Positions 1-8,525 of a stretch of 64,000 bases of DNA are shown in pieces. The translations under genes and the position numbers were made by a program. The notes under the pieces are model-generated. The model saw only the letters and a list, made by a program, of their open reading frames with translations, searched no databases and had not been told where the DNA came from. Numbering within the stretch: the first letter of the stretch is position 1; each line of letters starts with the position of its first letter. The DNA is from Pyrofollis japonicus (GTDB taxonomy: Archaea; Thermoproteota; Thermoprotei_A; Sulfolobales; Pyrodictiaceae), in contig NZ_AP028634.1 in the NCBI RefSeq assembly GCF_033097485.1, forward strand, positions 1,851,126-1,915,125, written 5' to 3'.

Positions 1-243
1 AAGGCTCTTTGAAAGTTCATCTGCAAGCTCGCGTAATAAACGCAACATCTTGGCGAGCTTGAGAGGATTCATTATCTCACTAACCGGGAATTTATCAACA
101 ATGATTTCTGCTTTGGTAGAAAGAAAACGAAATCTTCCTTCATATCCATTTATTTTCCAGTTAAGCTCAAAGAATGTCCTCGACAAATCTATCTCGTGTA
201 CTTTGTCATCAACCTCAATTCTTATACGGAGTTTCGGAACCAT
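1..243 (-). CDS. Unknown protein, C-terminus cut by window edge
   Basis: Only the first 81 codons lie in the window, so length and function cannot be judged. Start is ATG at 243, with a GGGG ribosome-binding site 7 nt upstream and a TATA-like box about 40 nt upstream. The visible part opens with an alternating hydrophobic/charged stretch (beta-like, PKLRIRIEVDDKVHEID), then a mixed segment and a helix rich in Leu, Arg and Lys (LKLAKMLRLLREL). No signal peptide, membrane segment or recognisable motif is visible. I do not recognise the family. Confidence 0.7.
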   Translation of the reverse strand, partial: MVPKLRIRIEVDDKVHEIDLSRTFFELNWKINGYEGRFRFLSTKAEIIVDKFPVSEIMNPLKLAKMLRLLRELADELSKSL

Positions 244-280
244 AAATAACCCCGCCGAAGATTGACTAGTCTACCTGCCT

Positions 281-291
281 ACTTAAAATAA
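281..291 (-). promoter_or_regulatory. TATA-box promoter of the edge-truncated gene
   Basis: On the minus strand the sequence TATTTTAAGT lies about 26 nt before the expected transcription start and 40 nt before ATG 243. It leaves a short leader carrying a GGGG ribosome-binding site. This is inferred from position and composition only. Confidence 0.45.
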
Positions 292-401
292 TGAACCATT
301 TTTAATTCAGACAATCTTTAATTCTTACGTATTTTTAAAGGGAAAAACATGGATAAAGGTTATTGACTATTTCATTATTTCCGAAGAGGATATATTGATG
401 T

Positions 402-578
402 CTACTGTTTCTCCTCTTCTTCTTTGTACACTGTTCGAATCGTTATTGTTCCCGAGATATTTGATAAGCTTATGTCTATGCGCTCTGGAGGCTTCTCTGC
501 CTTGCTTAGCATTTCGACAAACTTGGCTATTACTTCATCGTTTATATCTGCTTCCATGTTTATTTTTATTGTAGCCAT
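402..578 (-). CDS. Small acidic protein of unknown function (58 aa)
   Basis: ATG at 578 is preferred over an upstream in-frame start (602) because a GAGGTG ribosome-binding site sits 7 nt before it. The product starts MATIKINMEADI and has a beta-helix-beta character: a first strand, an amphipathic helix (EVIAKFVEMLSKA), a second strand pair (ISGTITIRTVY) and a charged tail (KEEEEKQ). There is no Cys, membrane segment or named motif. It could be a small regulator or adaptor, but I do not recognise a family. Confidence 0.6.
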   Translation of the reverse strand: MATIKINMEADINDEVIAKFVEMLSKAEKPPERIDISLSNISGTITIRTVYKEEEEKQ

Positions 579-686
579 AGGGTTGCACCTCGGCTTCGTC
601 AATTACTATTAATAGTTTGGAGAGTGTGTTAAGTTTTAACCCGGTTCCGAGAAAGACTGTACAGCTCAATTGACGACCGCCTAGTC

Positions 687-2003
687 TTATTTCATTGTCA
701 TAAGTGGTGCCCATATGGGTATTGAGAGCACGTACTGAATTATGAGCGAGAGTAGCACAAATGGGACGGAATATTTTAGAAACGTTTTTGGCGTGACCTT
801 ATATCCTGATTTCTCAGCCATTGCAACCGCGACATAAAGGGCTGGTGCAGCGGCAACAGTTAAGTTACTAGCAAGAGTGGCTGACCAAGCCATGCCCCAG
901 TACAGTGGCCAGGCGTTAACCCCGCTAAGTGTTGCGGCATCGCGCACGAGGTAGAGAAAAGTCAGCAAGAGAGCATCATGCTCAATTACGGATGCTAGTA
1001 ATGCGACAAGCCAATAGAACACTGTATAGGCTATATAGGGGCTTGCTTCTATGAAGCCTACGAAGTGTTCCGCTATTGAGCGGAGAACGTGGTTAACCTC
1101 AAGCCCGCCCACGAGGCCAAAGAGCGATGCATAGAAGAGTAGTGCACGCCATTCAACATGTTCTAAGGCTTTTTCGAAGCTAACACCTTTTGCAGAGGCC
1201 TTGTTGTATAGTTCTCCGATCAGCGAGGTGATTGCCGCACCCGCTATAGTTATGAAGCCCAATGGGGCTCCGAGAAGAGGCCTAATAGCCATACCTATAA
1301 CAGTTGCGATAAATCCTGCTAAGCCTATTGTTAAAACAGCCTTATTTATTTGCGAACCAGTCTCTGCCTCATCAAGCTTTACCATGCTCTCTGGCTCTCT
1401 CGCCACAAACAACATATACATAGACATTATGACGAGCAAGAATGTCACCGTGAGCAAGGGAAAACTACTCGGCCTACCATGGCTCCATATAAAGTCCAGG
1501 AATTCAGCCCCCGCAATGCTGTGGAGAAGCTGCGGTGGAAGATCACCCATCAGCAGAGCTGTGCCCATGAAGTTTGCAGAGAAGCCTATAAGGAGTATTG
1601 CCAAAACAGGATTGCCTCCTGCGCGGCGAGCTGCCTCGAGAACTATGGAGCCGAAAAGAAGAATTACGAGAACATTGTCAACAAATATAGATACAAAGCC
1701 AGCAAGAATAGCCATAGCTAGCAAAAACTTACGATAGCTCTTCACTCGTTTAGCAACTAGGGATACGACAGCCTCCGCAAAACCACCCTCAATCATATAG
1801 CCTGTTATAACCCACATACCAAGCAGTATCGCGATAACATTCCAGTCGATAATCCGAAACGCTTCAAGAGGACTATATTTGGTAAAGACGATCATAGCTA
1901 TTAAGCCAGCAAGGCCTGCAACACTTTCGTCTACAACTCTTAGAACTATAGCTGCCACAGTGATGGAGAAGATTATTGCTGCTATCGCCTCAGCAGCGGC
2001 CAA
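687..2003 (-). CDS. Ion transporter superfamily permease (ArsB/NhaD/SLC13-like)
   Basis: This is a polytopic membrane protein of 438 aa with about 11-12 hydrophobic segments spread over its whole length. It has the two-fold organisation of the ion transporter superfamily, which holds ArsB arsenite permeases, NhaD Na+/H+ antiporters and DASS (SLC13) carriers. Visible family signatures are the re-entrant region around residues 100-150 (FVDNVLVILLFGSIV, then LIGFSANFMGTALLMGDLPPQ) and the matching C-terminal half (IEHDALLLTF, NLTVAAAPALYVA). The substrate could be Na+/H+, arsenite or a carboxylate and cannot be decided from sequence. No arsR, arsA or other ars gene is adjacent. Start is TTG at 2003, with a TATA box about 40 nt upstream. 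Confidence 0.85.
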   Translation of the reverse strand: MAAAEAIAAIIFSITVAAIVLRVVDESVAGLAGLIAMIVFTKYSPLEAFRIIDWNVIAILLGMWVITGYMIEGGFAEAVVSLVAKRVKSYRKFLLAMAILAGFVSIFVDNVLVILLFGSIVLEAARRAGGNPVLAILLIGFSANFMGTALLMGDLPPQLLHSIAGAEFLDFIWSHGRPSSFPLLTVTFLLVIMSMYMLFVAREPESMVKLDEAETGSQINKAVLTIGLAGFIATVIGMAIRPLLGAPLGFITIAGAAITSLIGELYNKASAKGVSFEKALEHVEWRALLFYASLFGLVGGLEVNHVLRSIAEHFVGFIEASPYIAYTVFYWLVALLASVIEHDALLLTFLYLVRDAATLSGVNAWPLYWGMAWSATLASNLTVAAAPALYVAVAMAEKSGYKVTPKTFLKYSVPFVLLSLIIQYVLSIPIWAPLMTMK

Positions 2004-2041
2004 AATAGTTGACCCAAGCGCGGATAAAGGGGGTCAGCATC

Positions 2042-2051
2042 TCTAAATAAG
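2042..2051 (-). promoter_or_regulatory. TATA box upstream of the permease gene
   Basis: On the minus strand CTTATTTAGA is placed about 25 nt before a likely transcription start near 2020. This gives a leader of roughly 17 nt before TTG 2003. Inferred from motif and spacing. Confidence 0.4.
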
Positions 2052-2136
2052 TAACGCTTGTCACGCCAAATTCAGAAAACAAGTCTATAAAAATCTTGGC
2101 CAGGGCTTGGGGGGCAGAGCAAGCGCTTTAAAAAGC

Positions 2137-3471
2137 CTAGTGTCCAAGCAGAGCTAGTTCCAGTATCTTCTTTACTTCTATTTGCACGTCTATTGGGAGC
2201 TTGTTTATCACGGGCTCGAAGAACCCGTTTACTATCAGCCATGTGGCTTCTTCCTCGCTGAAACCCATAAGTGCCATGTAGTATAGTTTCTCGTAGCTTA
2301 TTCTACCAACACTTGCCTCATGGCTAAGTTCTGCGTCCTTTTCCTCTGAGCCTATTGCTGGCACTGTTATGCTCTTAGCGCGCTCTCCTATTATCAATGT
2401 GTTACAGCTCATGAAGCCGGTCGCGCCCTTGGCTCCGCGCGCTGCGTATATCTCGCCACGGAACTCTTCTTCCGCCTCATCTCTTACAACTGTGCGGTTA
2501 AGTATTTGGGCAGACGTCTTAGGCGCGTTGAGCCGTATTAGTGGCGCACTGTAGATCTTCTGCTTGTCGCGATAAAGCGCAATGTTCTGTATAACGGCTT
2601 TACTATTCTCTCCTTCGACATCTACACGCGGCGACGTATTGGACGTTGTCGAGTAGAATGCTATAGACGTTAGCTCCACGTATGCATTCCTGCCCTCGAC
2701 TATTGCGCGCTTAACAGGCATATGGTGGACCTCGCCTAGCCAATTATTTATGCTAGCAACATAGAGTCTTGCATTATCCTTTACAAATGCCTCTAATCCT
2801 CCTAAGTGAACAGCGTACCGTAGCGCTATTGGCGTTGTACATCCCTCTATCCAGTGAAGCTCAGCACCCTCCTCAAGGACTATTAGTGTGTGCTCGGTCT
2901 GGCCAAGACCCTCGCGGCCAATTATGAAGACGCCTTGGAGCGGCTGAGGTATCCTAACCCCTGCTGGTACATAGATGAAGGGGCCACCGGCCCAGAGCAT
3001 GACGTGATAAGCTGTCTTCCTGTTAAGCCTTGGATGAAGTGCTCGGAATGCATAGTCCTTTACTACGGGGTACTTCTTTACAGCCTCATCCATACTAGTG
3101 AATATTACGCCTTTTTTCTCGAAGAACTTTAGAACGGCCTTTACGAGCCTATTATCAACATCTATGCTAAATCCGCTAGCGAGGACTTCAAGTTCCTCAG
3201 GCTTTACGCCAAGCCTCTCTGCAGCACGAATAGCTTCTTCTGTCGGCAAAACAGGGTTTTCCAAGCTCTCAATGAAAGTCTTGTAGGTGACTCTTTCCAT
3301 GAAGGGGTCTATCCTTGGATCGGGTGGTGTAGACCGTAGATACTCGTATGCTTCAAGCCTTCGGCGAAGTACCCATTCAGGCTCCTCTCTCCTCTTGCTA
3401 AACTCTATGATATCGTCCCTGCTCAGCTCAGTCAGAGGCTTATCGGTTAAAGCAGCGTCCCGACTCCTCAT
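2137..3471 (-). CDS. sufB: SufB-family Fe-S cluster scaffold
   Basis: SufB is the scaffold on which Fe-S clusters are assembled together with the ATPase SufC in the cytoplasm. The 444-aa protein has the family's C-terminal beta-helix. It includes the segment SCNTLIIGE, whose Cys 356 aligns with the active Cys of E. coli SufB, and LSHEASVGRIS, whose His 384 and Glu 385 align with the other cluster ligands. The N-terminal part is helical. The gene overlaps the upstream sufC by 4 nt, so the two are translationally coupled. No sufD, sufS, sufE or iscU is near, so this is the minimal two-gene SUF arrangement common in archaea. SufB may therefore act as a homodimer in place of SufBD (inference). 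Confidence 0.95.
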   Translation of the reverse strand: MRSRDAALTDKPLTELSRDDIIEFSKRREEPEWVLRRRLEAYEYLRSTPPDPRIDPFMERVTYKTFIESLENPVLPTEEAIRAAERLGVKPEELEVLASGFSIDVDNRLVKAVLKFFEKKGVIFTSMDEAVKKYPVVKDYAFRALHPRLNRKTAYHVMLWAGGPFIYVPAGVRIPQPLQGVFIIGREGLGQTEHTLIVLEEGAELHWIEGCTTPIALRYAVHLGGLEAFVKDNARLYVASINNWLGEVHHMPVKRAIVEGRNAYVELTSIAFYSTTSNTSPRVDVEGENSKAVIQNIALYRDKQKIYSAPLIRLNAPKTSAQILNRTVVRDEAEEEFRGEIYAARGAKGATGFMSCNTLIIGERAKSITVPAIGSEEKDAELSHEASVGRISYEKLYYMALMGFSEEEATWLIVNGFFEPVINKLPIDVQIEVKKILELALLGH

Positions 3472-4220
3472 GGTTGTTTACCTCCACCACTTTTTTGGGC
3501 TATCCATGTATAGCCCTTCTCCTCGATAAGCTTGATTACTTCGAGCCCACCCTTCAAGACGATTCTACCATCATACATTACGTATACTTCATCCGGTTCA
3601 AGGTACTCGAATAAGCGAGGCTGATGCGATATGAGTATAACTATTGCTCCCTCGTCGCGAAGCTTCTTAATAGCCCTTGCTATCAAGGGCATGCTCTCAA
3701 CGTCGACTCCACTATCGGGTTCGTCGAGAAGCGCGACCTTTGGCTTCTGGGCAATAACTCTCACAAGTTCTAAGCGCTTGCGCTCTCCACCGCTCATCCC
3801 AACCATGAAGTAACGGTACAAGAAGTCTTCCGGCAAACCAACAATGGATAGAAGTTCTCGTGCCAGGCGGGAAGCTTCCTCCGATTTCGTTATCCCTCTA
3901 AATCTCTTGATTATTCTCGTCAAGATCTCAGCTACGCGGACTCCTTCTATCTCAATAGGCATCTGAACAGCCAGAGTTATACCTTTACGTGCTTTTTCAT
4001 GGGTCGGTAGCTTAGTGATATCTTCGCCATTTAGTACTATTCTTCCCTCAACTACGTAGCCTTGATGCCCCATAATAGCATTGACAAGACTACTCTTACC
4101 TGCCCCATTAGGCCCCATAATGACATATATTCCCGGCTTTGAGAAGCTAAGACTGACTCCCTTTACTACCTCCTTGCCATCGCTCACGTAGACTTTTACT
4201 TGTGAAACCTCAAACATCAT
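3468..4220 (-). CDS. sufC: SufC ABC-type ATPase of Fe-S assembly
   Basis: This is a cytoplasmic ABC ATPase that drives conformational change in the SufB scaffold. It is 250 aa, the usual length for SufC. Motifs visible: Walker A GPNGAGKSS (residues 36-44), ABC signature MSGGERKRLEL, Walker B VALLDEPDSGVD, and the switch His in LISHQPR. The gene is first in a two-gene operon and its TGA overlaps the ATG of sufB. ATG 4220 is preceded by GGGTG 6 nt upstream. A second Met follows immediately, so the exact first residue is uncertain by one codon. Confidence 0.96.
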   Translation of the reverse strand: MMFEVSQVKVYVSDGKEVVKGVSLSFSKPGIYVIMGPNGAGKSSLVNAIMGHQGYVVEGRIVLNGEDITKLPTHEKARKGITLAVQMPIEIEGVRVAEILTRIIKRFRGITKSEEASRLARELLSIVGLPEDFLYRYFMVGMSGGERKRLELVRVIAQKPKVALLDEPDSGVDVESMPLIARAIKKLRDEGAIVILISHQPRLFEYLEPDEVYVMYDGRIVLKGGLEVIKLIEEKGYTWIAQKSGGGKQP

Positions 4221-4290
4221 AGCAACACCCGCTTCTCTGCAACCTCAGCGCCTAGCACCAATGTTTCCCTACTAAGACTACTTTCACGCC

Positions 4291-4301
4291 TGTTAATAAA
4301 A
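4291..4301 (-). promoter_or_regulatory. TATA box of the sufCB operon
   Basis: The minus-strand sequence TTTTATTAACA lies about 70 nt before ATG 4220. A transcription start near 4268 would give a leader of about 48 nt containing GGGTG. Inferred from motif and spacing. Confidence 0.45.
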
Positions 4302-4474
4302 GTCTCTGCCAAAAGGTTACAGAAATATAGAAAGGTTGAAAACCTAACTATTTGCCATGCAGTCTATAGTTTAAGGCATTTACCTCGGAGAACGCTTGTA
4401 CATTTTCATCGATAAGCTGTTGACGGAGAATGATCTTTACCCCTAATTTACAAACAGATAAGGACTCACTATCT

Positions 4475-5551
4475 CTAGCTTTCGGGCGGAAGTTTACGAG
4501 ATTCTCCTACGAGGCGCCTATATCTAGCTATAGCGGGATTACGTATTTTGAATCTCTCTTCTGAGGATACGAGCCCACGCTCATGATACGATAACGACTC
4601 CCAGTAACCGTCTTCATAGTCCTCTAGCAGGATTATCTCTTGGACCCATTTTACGGCTTTCCAGCCATACAAGCTTGGAAAGAAAAGACGGGCCGGAAAC
4701 CCGTTCTCCCTGGTCAACGATTTACCATCTACATGTGTAGCCACTATTCCTTCCCGAAGCGCTATTTCTAGCGGGACTATTGATGCATAGCCTGAGACGC
4801 TTCTAGCCCCGAGCCATTTTGCGCCAGGCCTAACGCCTGCTTCTTCAAGGAGCTCCGCCAGGGGGACGCCGTGCCACTGTTTCGACTTAACACTCCATCC
4901 TGTTACGCAGTGGAAATCCTTCTCGCCGAGAGAGCGTGCCCTCTTCGCTAGCTCTTGGTAGCCCAACACAGTTTCCTCGTTGACAGCGCCCCTTATTCTT
5001 AGTCTCCAAGTTTCCGGCTTAACACTGGGTATACCTTCAGCCGCGTAGACTATGAAGCGGGGAACGACTACCTGCCCGGAGGGCTTTAGCTCCATGCTTA
5101 AAGGCTCAAGGAAAACGGTTTTCATCGTATAACCCTTACTTATCACTCGCTTATTTAGCAGCTCATCAGCTAGGTCTCCCTCAACACGATTGACTATACT
5201 ATCCACTAGAACACCACTAATGTTTATCACATATCCTCCGTTCTCGATAACCCGGAGCTCGCCTATACTCGTTCCACCGCCTAGGAGTTCGTAAGCATAA
5301 AGGTTGAATCGACGACCTATAAACTCCCAATGAACCTTGTTACCGAGCTCTAGGTGCAGGCCCAGGAGATCCGAGAGATACGAAGCAGCACTCTCGGCAA
5401 CCCTGACTACATCGCCATAGGTATCTATACTTTCTTCAACAACACATTCAAAGCTAAATGGTATACTGGTCCCAGCCATTAAGTTCTTGTTAAAACGCAC
5501 TAAGCATCCCAGTACCGGGCTCGCCAGCAAACCTCGCCACCTACTAGACAA
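4475..5551 (-). CDS. Sulfite-oxidase-fold molybdopterin oxidoreductase with extra N-terminal domain
   Basis: Residues from about 155 to the C-terminus match the sulfite oxidase/YedY (MsrP) molybdopterin-binding fold. Visible are LRIRGAVNEE, then DFHCVTGWSVKSKQWHGVPL with the conserved Mo-ligating Cys, then GARSVSGYASIVPLEIAL, then NGFPARLFFPSLYGWKAVKWVQEI. The first 150 residues form a separate domain I do not recognise. There is no Tat twin-arginine signal or leader, unlike periplasmic MsrP, so a cytoplasmic enzyme is likely. The substrate is unknown; no heme subunit is adjacent. The start is uncertain: TTG 5551 opens the frame, but GTG 5500 has a GGGATG site 5 nt upstream. It stands alone, divergent from the next gene. 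Confidence 0.8.
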   Translation of the reverse strand: MSSRWRGLLASPVLGCLVRFNKNLMAGTSIPFSFECVVEESIDTYGDVVRVAESAASYLSDLLGLHLELGNKVHWEFIGRRFNLYAYELLGGGTSIGELRVIENGGYVINISGVLVDSIVNRVEGDLADELLNKRVISKGYTMKTVFLEPLSMELKPSGQVVVPRFIVYAAEGIPSVKPETWRLRIRGAVNEETVLGYQELAKRARSLGEKDFHCVTGWSVKSKQWHGVPLAELLEEAGVRPGAKWLGARSVSGYASIVPLEIALREGIVATHVDGKSLTRENGFPARLFFPSLYGWKAVKWVQEIILLEDYEDGYWESLSYHERGLVSSEERFKIRNPAIARYRRLVGESRKLPPES

Positions 5552-5671
5552 GTACCGAGGCCAGAACGCTCTCGGAGAGTAAGCTTAAACATATCAAACA
5601 ACTGTTCTGAAACTCGTCTAAGGCGACTACTAGCTAGTAAGTCTTATGCCGTTAAAGCCGGGTGCAAAGAA

Positions 5672-6544
5672 TTGAGCACTTGTAACAAGATAGGCGATAT
5701 AGTAGTATGCATCGGGGATCTGTCAACAAATACGATTATCTATAGAGACATTGTTATTGATGCGTCCCTGAAACCAGCCTTTCTACCGACCAGGCCTCGA
5801 TACGTGCTCTTAACCCATGGCCACGCGGATCATTTCAGGTATGCAGCACTCTACCACGATATGGGTGCCCTAGTTGCTGCCCCTCGCCACTGCCTACCTC
5901 TCATAGAAAACCCTGCCATTAACCAGATGGCCACTATTGGGTGGGCCGGCCCCATCGATGAAGAGATGATAACGAAGTACTTTGTTGGCAGAGGAGTTCG
6001 CGTAGACACAGCACTTGAGCATGGCCACGTAATCGGCACTATTGAGGCCTTAGCGACGCCCGGTCATACACCAGGACACTTAGTATATATGATTGAAACT
6101 AGTTTGGGAAGGGTACTTGCGGCTGGCGATACGGTGCTCGGCAAAGACTATCTCGAAAAGACTCCTCTCCCGTATCATACTAGCACTATTTGGCTTGAGG
6201 GGAGCCTTAACAAGCTGAAAAGCCTCGATGCTGACATACTTGTGCCGGGCCACGGCTCGATAGCCGAGGGTAAGAGAGAGGTGCTCAGAGTCCTTGACTC
6301 TAACCTTGGCAAAATAGATCAGATGCTAAGGCTTGTTGAACAAGTCTTGCCGGGGAGGGACGAGGAGCCCGTCCACGCCGATGAAGTTGCAGCTAGGGTG
6401 GCGGAGGCCCTAGGGTATAGTCGTAGTAGGCGAGCATACTCCGTTCTCTCGCCTACTATCCGGGCCCTGCTCTTAGCGTTAAAGCGCAAAGGGAGAGCAG
6501 AGCTCCAAGTCCATAGAGGTGTCCTTGCGTGGAGAAGAAAATAG
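5672..6544 (+). CDS. Metallo-beta-lactamase-fold hydrolase
   Basis: This is a cytoplasmic metallohydrolase of 290 aa. The metal-binding motif THGHADHF sits at residues 48-55, with further ligands in PGHTPGHLVYM, AAGDTVLG and VPGHGS. These are the canonical HxHxDH-H-D-H series. About 60 C-terminal residues form a helical extension (PVHADEVAARVAEAL and onward) resembling the winged-helix-like tail seen in glyoxalase-II and LACTB2-type proteins, so hydrolase activity on a thioester or a nucleic acid is possible. Start is TTG 5672 with GGGTG upstream. The 3' end overlaps the next gene by 16 nt, which suggests co-expression. Confidence 0.85.
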   Translation: MSTCNKIGDIVVCIGDLSTNTIIYRDIVIDASLKPAFLPTRPRYVLLTHGHADHFRYAALYHDMGALVAAPRHCLPLIENPAINQMATIGWAGPIDEEMITKYFVGRGVRVDTALEHGHVIGTIEALATPGHTPGHLVYMIETSLGRVLAAGDTVLGKDYLEKTPLPYHTSTIWLEGSLNKLKSLDADILVPGHGSIAEGKREVLRVLDSNLGKIDQMLRLVEQVLPGRDEEPVHADEVAARVAEALGYSRSRRAYSVLSPTIRALLLALKRKGRAELQVHRGVLAWRRK

Positions 6545-7608
6545 GGCCTCCAGCCAGGCTCTGGGAACCGGTGCGCGATAAGCCGGGATTTGCACGGTGC
6601 CTTGTCTGCGAGCGGCGCTGTCCAATAGCACCTGGTGCGCGGGGCGCATGTGGAAACTATATCAACATTAATGGAAAGCTTTACCACCTCGGCTATGGGA
6701 GGATAAGCGCTGCGGAGAGCCGCCCAATAGAGATCAAGCCGCTCTTCCATTACTGGCCAAACAGCACCGCCCTAACGTTCTCGGGATGGGGCTGCAACTT
6801 CTACTGCCCCTGGTGCCAGAACCACAGCCTCAGCTTCCGCCACCCCCAGCCCGACGACCCGGTAGTTGAGCCGGAGATACTTGTCCGCGAGGCTCTGCGA
6901 GGAGGAGACGAGGGCTTATGCGCGAGCTTCAATGAGCCAGCCACGCTCTTCGACTACCTAGTGGATGTTTTCGAACTGGGGAAGAGGCACGGCCTATACG
7001 CCACGGTCGTGACGAACGGCTACTTCACCCTAAAGGCGCTAGACATGCTCATCGAGGCAGGAGTTGACGGCTGGAGCATAGATATCAAGGGCTGTCCAAA
7101 GCTCCGCGAAAAGCGAATACTGGCCCCCATAAACCATGAATATGTCTTCCGCAATGCGCGCAGAGTGCTCGATCGCGGCGGCCACGTGGAAATGGTCCAC
7201 CTAGTGGTCACCGGGACAAATGATGACCCAGAGTGCTTCGAATGGATAATAGACAAGCACATACAATACCTGGGACACAGTACACCGCTCCACATAAACC
7301 GCTACTACCCGGCCCACCGCTGGGACAAACCACCAACACCCATAGCCAAGCTCCTAGAATGGAGAAACAAGGCAAAGAAGGCCGGGATAGAACACATCTA
7401 CGTAGGCAACATCGGCAACCCCGAACTAGAAACAACAAGGTGCCCGCGATGCGGCAAAGTACTAATAAGGCGGGAAAGGTACCGCGTCACATACTTCAAC
7501 CTAGACTGTAGCAACGGTAAGTGCAAGTGCCCAAGGTGTGGCTACCCTATCCCGCTACGAGGAAAATACGTTGGAAACAAGCTATGGGTCCCACGAGTAC
7601 TCCTCTAA
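6529..7608 (+). CDS. amrS: AmrS-like radical SAM enzyme (AmmeMemoRadiSam family)
   Basis: This radical SAM protein of 359 aa is related to pyruvate-formate-lyase activating enzymes. The [4Fe-4S]-binding CxxxCxxC is CNFYCPWC (Cys 89, 93, 96), followed by NEPATLF and TNGYFT. A Cys set near the N-terminus (Cys 24, 27, 31, 41) and a zinc-ribbon-like C-terminus (CPRCGK, then CKCPRCGY) are typical of the AmmeMemoRadiSam system protein B branch. The family's reaction is not established. The partner AMMECR1 and Memo genes are not in this window. Translation starts at GTG 6529, inside the end of the metallo-beta-lactamase gene. Confidence 0.88.
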   Translation: MEKKIGPPARLWEPVRDKPGFARCLVCERRCPIAPGARGACGNYININGKLYHLGYGRISAAESRPIEIKPLFHYWPNSTALTFSGWGCNFYCPWCQNHSLSFRHPQPDDPVVEPEILVREALRGGDEGLCASFNEPATLFDYLVDVFELGKRHGLYATVVTNGYFTLKALDMLIEAGVDGWSIDIKGCPKLREKRILAPINHEYVFRNARRVLDRGGHVEMVHLVVTGTNDDPECFEWIIDKHIQYLGHSTPLHINRYYPAHRWDKPPTPIAKLLEWRNKAKKAGIEHIYVGNIGNPELETTRCPRCGKVLIRRERYRVTYFNLDCSNGKCKCPRCGYPIPLRGKYVGNKLWVPRVLL

Positions 7609-7699
7609 ACTGACACGGCGAAGACCAAATAATATACACCACTCCTCCAACCATAAATCACGGAACCAGCGGCCCGCCGAGAACAAAGCGGACTAGGAT

Positions 7700-7777
7700 G
7701 GGCCCGTAGCTCAGCCAGGACAGAGCGCCGGCCTCCGGAGCCGGAGGTCCCGGGTTCAAATCCCGGCGGGCCCGCCA
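7700..7777 (+). tRNA. tRNA-Arg (anticodon CCG), CCA encoded
   Basis: A complete cloverleaf is readable: acceptor GGGCCCG paired with CGGGCCC, anticodon stem CCGGC/GCCGG with loop CTCCGGA (anticodon CCG at 7735-7737), T-arm CCGGG-TTCAAAT-CCCGG, discriminator G and an encoded CCA at 7775-7777. No intron. The anticodon CCG reads arginine CGG codons. Confidence 0.97.
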
Positions 7778-7789
7778 CATCTTCTAAAA

Positions 7790-8016
7790 TTGCTCTCTTT
7801 TGGGGAGCGTATTGGACGAGGCTACTTGCTAAGATTGGCTCCGCTGGCGCTGAAGTCTATAGATATTGTTTCAACAGTTTATAGCAAGCCCGCTAGGCTT
7901 GTGAAGCTATGCATAGAGCCGGAGGGATGTGTCTACCTTGAGCAGCCAGAGGAACTCACCTACAAGAAATCGAAAGGCTTGTTGAGGATGCATTAAGGCG
8001 CGGCCTGGAATCTTAA
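7790..8016 (+). pseudogene. Small gene with probable single-base frameshift
   Basis: A 68-codon frame opens at TTG 7790, 12 nt after the tRNA-Arg CCA, and stops at 7996. Its text is protein-like (RIGRGYLLRLAPLALKSID, then VKLCIEPEGCVYLEQPEELTY). Near 7965 the coherent reading passes to the neighbouring frame. That frame continues as an amphipathic helix (EIERLVEDALRRGLES) and stops at 8016. One extra base in TACAAGAAATC, making TACAAGGAAATC, would restore a single frame of about 75 residues reading ELTYKEIERLVEDAL. It is either a sequencing error or a recent loss. I do not recognise the product. Confidence 0.5.
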
Positions 8017-8032
8017 AGAGGTGTTTGGAAAA

Positions 8033-8278
8033 CTATGGTCTGTGCTTAAATGCTCTCTTTGCTAGATGTTTGGCCTTGCAAACCCTATACCTATTATAGT
8101 ATACCAGTGCAGCCACTAACGATATTATGAATACGGCGAAGAAGATTATAGCCGCAAAGACTAGCGTTTTAGCCGACGTGGCATAGTAACTGAATATGCC
8201 TGCCAACAACGCGAACACGATGCTGACGAGCAGCCATATAAATGCTTGCCTTCGAGGTCGCCAACAAATATCAAGCAT
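8033..8278 (-). CDS. Small membrane protein, two transmembrane segments
   Basis: The 81-aa product has two hydrophobic stretches, roughly residues 13-31 (IWLLVSIVFALLAGIFSYY) and 38-60 (VFAAIIFFAVFIISLVAAL). They are separated by a short polar turn and followed by a basic tail (RVCKAKHLAKRAFKHRP), so both ends are probably cytoplasmic. Family unknown. It lies next to the membrane-anchored duplicated-domain protein on the same strand, but 247 nt separate them, so co-transcription is not certain. Confidence 0.6.
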   Translation of the reverse strand: MLDICWRPRRQAFIWLLVSIVFALLAGIFSYYATSAKTLVFAAIIFFAVFIISLVAALVYYNRYRVCKAKHLAKRAFKHRP

Positions 8279-8525
8279 TTAGACTTTCCCATCATTGTAG
8301 ATTAAGCTGAGGCTAAAAAGCACAGCGTTTCCTGTGCAATCTTTTATGTTAAGCGTACTAAAGCTAAAAGTTCCAAAGTTCCTAGAATTAGAAACTAAAT
8401 AAAAATTATAGAACTTGTTCAAGCTTAATAAAAATTCTCCGATGATTAACATTCACTATTTGGCCTAAGCCAGTTATTAGGGGAGTCCCGAACTATTTGT
8501 AATAGTAGGCTAGCACGGCTTTGCT

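Noticed and set aside
1201-1737. 178-codon plus-strand frame
   Set aside because: It is a shadow of the permease gene on the minus strand, whose translation has proper membrane segments; the plus frame has no start signal.
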